Assembly: GCA_018610125.1 (NCBI GenBank)
Contig: JAHEOI010000204.1
Location: 1-16,978 of the forward strand
Source of the DNA: Verrucomicrobiota bacterium
GTDB taxonomy: Bacteria > Verrucomicrobiota > Verrucomicrobiia > Limisphaerales > JAHEOI01
DNA length: 16,978 nt
Reading direction: 5' to 3'
Of this stretch, positions 13,888 to 16,978 are shown piece after piece. The position numbers and the translations under genes were made by a program. Positions within the stretch are counted from its first letter, which is position 1. Each line of letters starts with the position of its first letter. Under the pieces are notes generated by a model. That model had not been told where the DNA came from and searched no databases. It saw nothing but the letters and a program-made list of their open reading frames with translations.

Positions 13888-13899
13888 TGGCATTGACAA
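13881..13899. promoter_or_regulatory. Operator-like palindrome over the -35 box
   Basis: TTGTCAATGGCATTGACAA is a 9-bp perfect inverted repeat around one central base, and its half-site contains the TTGACA of the minus-strand promoter. Size and placement fit a dimeric repressor binding site controlling the PRC-barrel gene. No regulator can be named. Confidence 0.5.
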
Positions 13900-14228
13900 G
13901 TCGCATCATGGCGGCTTCCGCACAACCATGACTCAGAATCGAGTCCCGGAGCGGGGAGACGTTTTGGACTCCGGCGAATCCCGGCTTCTCCGGGACCGGT
14001 TTGGCAATGTTGTCGGCAGGGTAGCAAAACCGGCTTGGCCCGGGGGCTCAATTCAATCCAATGTTTCGAATTTTTCCATATCCCGCATGGGATGAGACAA
14101 CGTTTCGGCTCGGTCGACATTGATTCATGCAATACGCATCCGCTGAATTGCACTTTGCAGGCAGGCGAAGGTTTGCTTGCTCGGGGAAAATGAAATGGAA
14201 CCTGCTCAATAGTGAAAGGATTGTTATT
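13900..14228. other. Divergent intergenic region, PRC-barrel and lipoprotein genes
   Basis: No gene seen. Minor inverted repeats occur (GTCCCGGA 13943-13950 with TCCGGGAC 13988-13995; CCGGTTT 13996-14002 with AAACCGG 14027-14033). I searched the plus strand for a GG-N10-GC sigma54 site ahead of the lipoprotein gene and found none. Confidence 0.4.
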
Positions 14229-14675
14229 ATGAAATTACTTAACCTGGTGATCATCGGAACTACCTTGTCGCTGATTGCTTGCCAGCCGCAAGATCAAGGC
14301 GAAAACACTCGGCAAACTGGTCCGGAAAAGGCCGAAAAGAAAATTGCTCGAGAGGCAAAAAAATTGCAAGCCGAAATGCAAGAGGTGTTCGGTCGAGTTG
14401 ATAGGCAGTTTGACGAAATCAATGAAAAAGTCAGCGAATGGAGCAAGAAAAAGCAGGATGAGATTAGCGATGAGGTCGCCAAACTGAAACAGCGCTGGGA
14501 AAATCTAAAGGGAAAGTCGCGGTCTTTGGGAGAGAATGCCGAAGGATACCAGGAAACGCTGATTAAAGAGGCCAAGAGGATCGGGAAGGAGCTCCAGGAA
14601 TTAATGGAGCGTGCTAAAAGCGAGGCCAAGAAGAATGCCGATCCAGAATCTGAGGAGTCGGACGGTAGCAGTTAA
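14229..14675 (+). CDS. Coiled-coil lipoprotein, function unknown
   Basis: ATG 14229 follows AAAGGA (14214-14219) at good spacing and starts a lipoprotein signal: MKLLNLVIIGTTLSLIAC with lipobox LIAC and acylated Cys18. The frame is open from 14127, but only this start gives an export signal. The mature 131 residues are highly charged (Lys/Glu rich) and helical, with heptad-like patterns from about 32 to 134 (EKKIAREAKKLQAEMQEVF, 'EVAKLKQRWENLKGKSRSL'), ending in an acidic DPESEESDGSS tail. It should be an envelope-anchored periplasmic coiled coil. I recognise no family. It lies between the PRC-barrel gene (divergent) and the intact CBM48 cassette, 54 bp before the latter's promoter, so it shares their envelope theme. 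Confidence 0.75.
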   Translation: MKLLNLVIIGTTLSLIACQPQDQGENTRQTGPEKAEKKIAREAKKLQAEMQEVFGRVDRQFDEINEKVSEWSKKKQDEISDEVAKLKQRWENLKGKSRSLGENAEGYQETLIKEAKRIGKELQELMERAKSEAKKNADPESEESDGSS

Positions 14676-14729
14676 CCAAGCAACGAAGTATTGCCCGGTC
14701 GCGAAAAGTGCAGAAGGAGAGTGGAAGGG

Positions 14730-14745
14730 TGGCATGCGGCATGCT
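14730..14745 (+). promoter_or_regulatory. Candidate sigma54 promoter of the intact CBM48 cassette
   Basis: TGGCATGCGGCATGCT keeps GG (14731-14732) and GC (14743-14744) 10 bases apart, 10 of 12 consensus matches. It sits at nearly the same distance from its start codon (178 bp) as the site in the first cassette (171 bp). Proposed transcript start near 14756, leader about 150 nt. Confidence 0.55.
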
Positions 14746-14907
14746 GGCCAGTATTTAGACCGACGCAGTGGCACGCTCCGTTGGGGCAGCGGTGGACGGC
14801 GCCCTCAGTTTCCGGGAAAATGAGCTTGTATGGAGCATCATAAGCACGCCTAAGAAGCGCTTCTGCTTGGGAAAACGCAAAACACCTTGGAAGAAGTGGA
14901 GGGAGAT

Positions 14908-15219
14908 ATGGGATGCAATGACAAAACGATGGAAACAACGATCGAAACGGCAAGCGTAAAGCGAACAATTCGATTCGAATGTTCCGCGCCCGATGCCGAA
15001 TCGGTGGCAGTCGCAGGGACATTCAACGGCTGGGCTCCGGAGAATGGTCTAATGGAAAAGCAGGAAAATGGCCGTTGGCTGAAGGAGCTGCAATTGGAGC
15101 CCGGAAGTTATGAGTATTGTATCGTTGTGGATGGGGTCTATCATCCTGATCCCCGGTCCAGCCAAACAACCCTAACGCCGTTCGGTGGTGAGAATTCAAT
15201 CTTGGAGGTGGTAAGATGA
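14908..15219 (+). CDS. CBM48/AMPK-type carbohydrate-binding-domain protein
   Basis: ATG 14908 is chosen because GGAGG (14898-14902) lies 5 bases upstream and the start matches that of the other copy; TTG 14887 is open but less likely. The 103 residues are essentially one early-set/CBM48 domain: 'RFECSAPDAESVAVAGTFNG' then W (about 22-42), GRWLKELQLEPGSYEYCIVV (56-75) and DGVYHPDPRS. These are the features of glycogen-binding modules of AMPK beta and isoamylase-like proteins. No catalytic domain and no signal peptide are present, so it should act in the cytoplasm, either binding alpha-glucan or as a regulatory module. It overlaps the following membrane protein gene by ATGA, implying translational coupling. 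A sigma54-like promoter lies upstream. A decayed copy is at 7087-7388. Confidence 0.85.
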   Translation: MGCNDKTMETTIETASVKRTIRFECSAPDAESVAVAGTFNGWAPENGLMEKQENGRWLKELQLEPGSYEYCIVVDGVYHPDPRSSQTTLTPFGGENSILEVVR

Positions 15220-15341
15220 TCGCACCGTATCTCATTGTGGCGGGTGTGGTTGCGTTAATCATGACGGCCGGGACCCTCTTTCATTACCTTATTGAGGGGG
15301 CCAAGAACCCGATTCGGGATGATTTGAAGGTGTTCGAATAG
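15216..15341 (+). CDS. 41-aa membrane protein of an unrecognised family, copy 2
   Basis: The ATG overlaps the CBM48 stop codon (ATGA, 15216-15219). The 41-residue product begins MIAPYLIVAGVVALIMTAGT, one membrane segment, then LFHYLIEGAKNPIRDDLKVFE. Compared with the copy at 7385-7513, 27 of the first 35 residues are identical, and substitutions in the membrane part are conservative (L/V, M/L, V/I, I/L). The FHYLIEG-x-KNPIRD motif is nearly invariant, which implies purifying selection and a specific partner. The strict linkage to a glycogen-binding-type domain in both copies suggests the CBM48 protein is brought to the membrane by this peptide. I do not recognise the family, and the partnership is inference. 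Confidence 0.75.
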   Translation: MIAPYLIVAGVVALIMTAGTLFHYLIEGAKNPIRDDLKVFE

Positions 15342-15355
15342 CGGTCGGAGAAAAA

Positions 15356-15418
15356 GTGCCCGTGCCAAGGTATGGGCAAGCCTCTTGCTCTCCGGTAATG
15401 CCCTTGCTGCCCGGGCAC
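15356..15418 (+). terminator. Nested stem-loop after the CBM48 cassette
   Basis: GTGCCCG (15356-15362) pairs with CGGGCAC (15412-15418), and GGGCA (15374-15378) with TGCCC (15399-15403); GCAAG/CTTGC (15376-15380, 15384-15388) is an alternative inner pair. It begins 14 bp after the small membrane protein stop and has no U-tract. A separate small stem CGCGGG/CCCGCG lies at 15426-15439. Confidence 0.4.
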
Positions 15419-15458
15419 GCTATGCCGCGGGAACCCGCGAAAATCCGGGAACGATTCT

Positions 15459-16703
15459 ATGTTTGGAAATAAAAACCGCCATGTGCCGGTAAATCTGCGT
15501 CAGAGCGGCGATCCCGGCATCGACATGCTCGTGGGCACGCGCGTGCGGAAGTCGCCGTTTTTTCACAAATCGATCGAGCACGGGGTGCGGAGCGTGACAG
15601 TGTACAACCACATGTACCATCCGCGCTTGTACTTCTCGCCCGACATGGGGGGACTGCTCGGTGAGTACGACTATTTGACGCGGCATGTGACGCTCTGGAA
15701 CGTGGCGGTGGAACGCCAGATTCGTGTCAAAGGACCGGATGCCCAGGCGTTCGTCAATTTTGTGACAACGCGTCCCCTCTGGGATGAGAAGCTACCGGTA
15801 AACAAAGCGCGTTACGTTATACTTTGCAACCAGAAGGGTGGGATCGTCAACGATCCGGTGCTGCTGCGCGTGGCCGAAGACGAGTACTGGTTTTCGATAT
15901 CCGATTCGGATGTAGGGCTATGGTTCCAGGGGATCCTTTGCGGCACGACGTTCGATGTGGAAGTTGATCATATCGACGTCTCTCCTGTGCAGATACAGGG
16001 CCCCAAATCGCTCCCGCTGATGAAGAAGCTCTTCGGCGAAGCTGTAGGCGATGCCCCCTACTATGGTCTGTGGCAGACGAGCCTCGGAAACATGAACGTG
16101 ATCGTTTCCCGGACTGGATTTTCCGCGGAGATTGGCTACGAGGTATACCTGAAGGAAGCGACTAAAAATGCCGATGCCCTGTGGGACGCCATCATGGAAG
16201 CGGGAGAGGAGTTTAACATCCGTGTGATCGCCCCCGGCCATATACGGCGTCTCGAGGCGGGGATTCTTTCCTACGGACAGGACATGGATATCGAGACCAA
16301 CCCCTTTGAAGTGGGGCTGGACCGCCGCGTTCATCTCGACAAGGGTGACTTCATCGGGCGTGAGGCCCTCACCCGAATTAAGGCGGCCGGCGTGAGCCGC
16401 AAGCTCGTCGGCCTTGTGATGGGCGGCCATGATATCCGCTGGTACAACTCCGATTTCTGGCTCGTTTATCCCGTTGGCAAGCACGAGGGGGCGATCGGTT
16501 ATGTCACCAGTGCCTTCTACTCGCCCAAGCTCGACCGCAACATCGCACTGGCAATGGTGCCGGTGGAATACAGCGAGATCGGGACTTCGCTGCAAGTCGA
16601 TCTTCCGAGTGAGGCGGCTACCGAGTTCACTTGGGCCGAGGTTCACCCCACTCCCTTTTTCGATCCCAAAAAGGAGATTCCGGCCGGCCGGACCTCTTCG
16701 TAA
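15459..16703 (+). CDS. DmdA/GcvT-like tetrahydrofolate-dependent demethylase or aminomethyltransferase
   Basis: A 414-residue GcvT-fold protein. Landmarks recall DMSP demethylase DmdA more than glycine-cleavage T protein: RVRKSPFFHKSIEHGVRSVT then VYN (28-50), RHVTLWNVAVERQIRVKG (75-92), NDPVLLRV (131-138), SISDSDV (146-152), SRTGFSAEIGYEVY (217-230), RRLEAGILSYGQD (263-275) and NPFEVGLDRRV (281-291). These enzymes move a methyl or aminomethyl group from substrate to tetrahydrofolate in the cytoplasm. It is about 50 residues longer than DmdA as I recall it, mostly at the N-terminus. Substrate cannot be assigned: DMSP, an aryl methyl ether or a methylated amine are all possible. The next gene encodes formate-tetrahydrofolate ligase, consistent with folate one-carbon flow. 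GGGAA lies about 8 bases before ATG 15459. Confidence 0.82.
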   Translation: MFGNKNRHVPVNLRQSGDPGIDMLVGTRVRKSPFFHKSIEHGVRSVTVYNHMYHPRLYFSPDMGGLLGEYDYLTRHVTLWNVAVERQIRVKGPDAQAFVNFVTTRPLWDEKLPVNKARYVILCNQKGGIVNDPVLLRVAEDEYWFSISDSDVGLWFQGILCGTTFDVEVDHIDVSPVQIQGPKSLPLMKKLFGEAVGDAPYYGLWQTSLGNMNVIVSRTGFSAEIGYEVYLKEATKNADALWDAIMEAGEEFNIRVIAPGHIRRLEAGILSYGQDMDIETNPFEVGLDRRVHLDKGDFIGREALTRIKAAGVSRKLVGLVMGGHDIRWYNSDFWLVYPVGKHEGAIGYVTSAFYSPKLDRNIALAMVPVEYSEIGTSLQVDLPSEAATEFTWAEVHPTPFFDPKKEIPAGRTSS

Positions 16704-16800
16704 AGGGTAAGGCTATTTGTATGCAAATCACTTTTTCCACCAGTGATTCGATACACAGGGTACATGAAGCACCACGGTTAAAGAAGATAGGGTAAATGCC

Positions 16801-16978
16801 ATGGCCGGGACTAGGACGGACACTGAAATCGCTCAGGGACGAGAGCTCAAACGTGTCCAGGAGATCGCCGCGAGGATCGGCCTCGAACCAAGCGAGCTTG
16901 ATCTTTACGGAGACTACCAGGCCAAGGTGAAGATGGAGAGTGTGGCCGGGAGGCTTACCGCCGACACGCCTGACGCGC
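16801..16978 (+). CDS. fhs: Formate-tetrahydrofolate ligase, 3'-truncated by the window edge
   Basis: ATG 16801 starts a frame open to the window end (59 residues): TDTEIAQGRELKRVQEIAAR then IGLEPSELDLYGDYQAKVKM. The DIEIAQ...L.PI.EIA..LG.....LELYG.YKAKV layout is the characteristic N-terminus of Fhs, the ATP-dependent enzyme that makes 10-formyl-tetrahydrofolate from formate (and can run in reverse in methyl oxidation). The P-loop and active site lie beyond the window. AGGG about 9 bases upstream serves as ribosome-binding site. It follows the DmdA/GcvT-like gene on the same strand after 97 bp, so both may be one C1-transfer unit. Confidence 0.85.
   Translation, partial: MAGTRTDTEIAQGRELKRVQEIAARIGLEPSELDLYGDYQAKVKMESVAGRLTADTPDA

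Noticed and set aside
13914..13928. Minus-strand TGGTTGTGCGGAAGC upstream of the second PRC-barrel gene
   Set aside because: Spacing is right, but only the GG and GC cores match; the conserved CA after GG and TT before GC are absent. The sigma70-like promoter is better supported.
1..16978. CRISPR arrays, tRNA or rRNA genes, integrases, transposases
   Set aside because: No regularly spaced direct repeats, cloverleaf-like genes, rRNA segments or recombinase motifs were seen anywhere in the window.

Overview
The window looks like a bacterial chromosome segment of moderately high GC, most likely from the Planctomycetota-Verrucomicrobiota-Chlamydiota group and probably Verrucomicrobiota. The basis is the WPQWRGP-type secreted beta-propeller, the PRC-barrel, DUF1328 and DUF3096 envelope proteins, and a small 'VAAYEDF'-type protein I recall from that phylum. 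This placement is inference from family resemblance; there is no rRNA or other phylogenetic marker.

Layout: (1) 1-2036: the end of an SDR oxidoreductase and a LarA/DUF2088 racemase-like gene, a catabolic pair. (2) 2062-2227: a block of palindromes with 14-bp terminal inverted repeats. (3) 2302-3561: a secreted PQQ-like beta-propeller protein. (4) 3579-8313: a decayed accessory region mixing intact small envelope genes (DUF3096, a two-domain PRC-barrel protein, a 42-aa membrane protein, DUF1328) with broken ones (DUF502, an inverted DUF1328 fragment, a first CBM48 copy, a DUF883-like remnant, an AsmA-like N-terminus) and several strong inverted repeats, including a 36-bp stem. (5) 8310-13257: a divergent two-component pair, a sigma54-dependent NtrC-family response regulator (minus) and a large membrane PAS histidine kinase (plus). 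(6) 13185-15341: a second PRC-barrel protein (minus, overlapping the kinase tail), a coiled-coil lipoprotein, and an intact second copy of the CBM48 plus small-membrane-protein pair. (7) 15459-16978: a DmdA/GcvT-like tetrahydrofolate-dependent demethylase, then the start of formate-tetrahydrofolate ligase.

The most interesting pattern joins regions 4 to 6. Sequences with the GG-N10-GC spacing and most of the sigma54 consensus (TGGCAyG-N4-wTGCT) lie upstream of four small-envelope-gene units: DUF3096, the first PRC-barrel gene and both CBM48 copies. A sigma54-activating regulator with an intact GAFTGA loop is encoded between them beside a sensor kinase. I propose a locally encoded, sigma54-controlled envelope or stress island. 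It carries a duplicated cassette, one copy of which is decaying, and contains a small membrane protein family I do not recognise. The wiring is inference; the motifs, duplication and lesions are read directly from the sequence.
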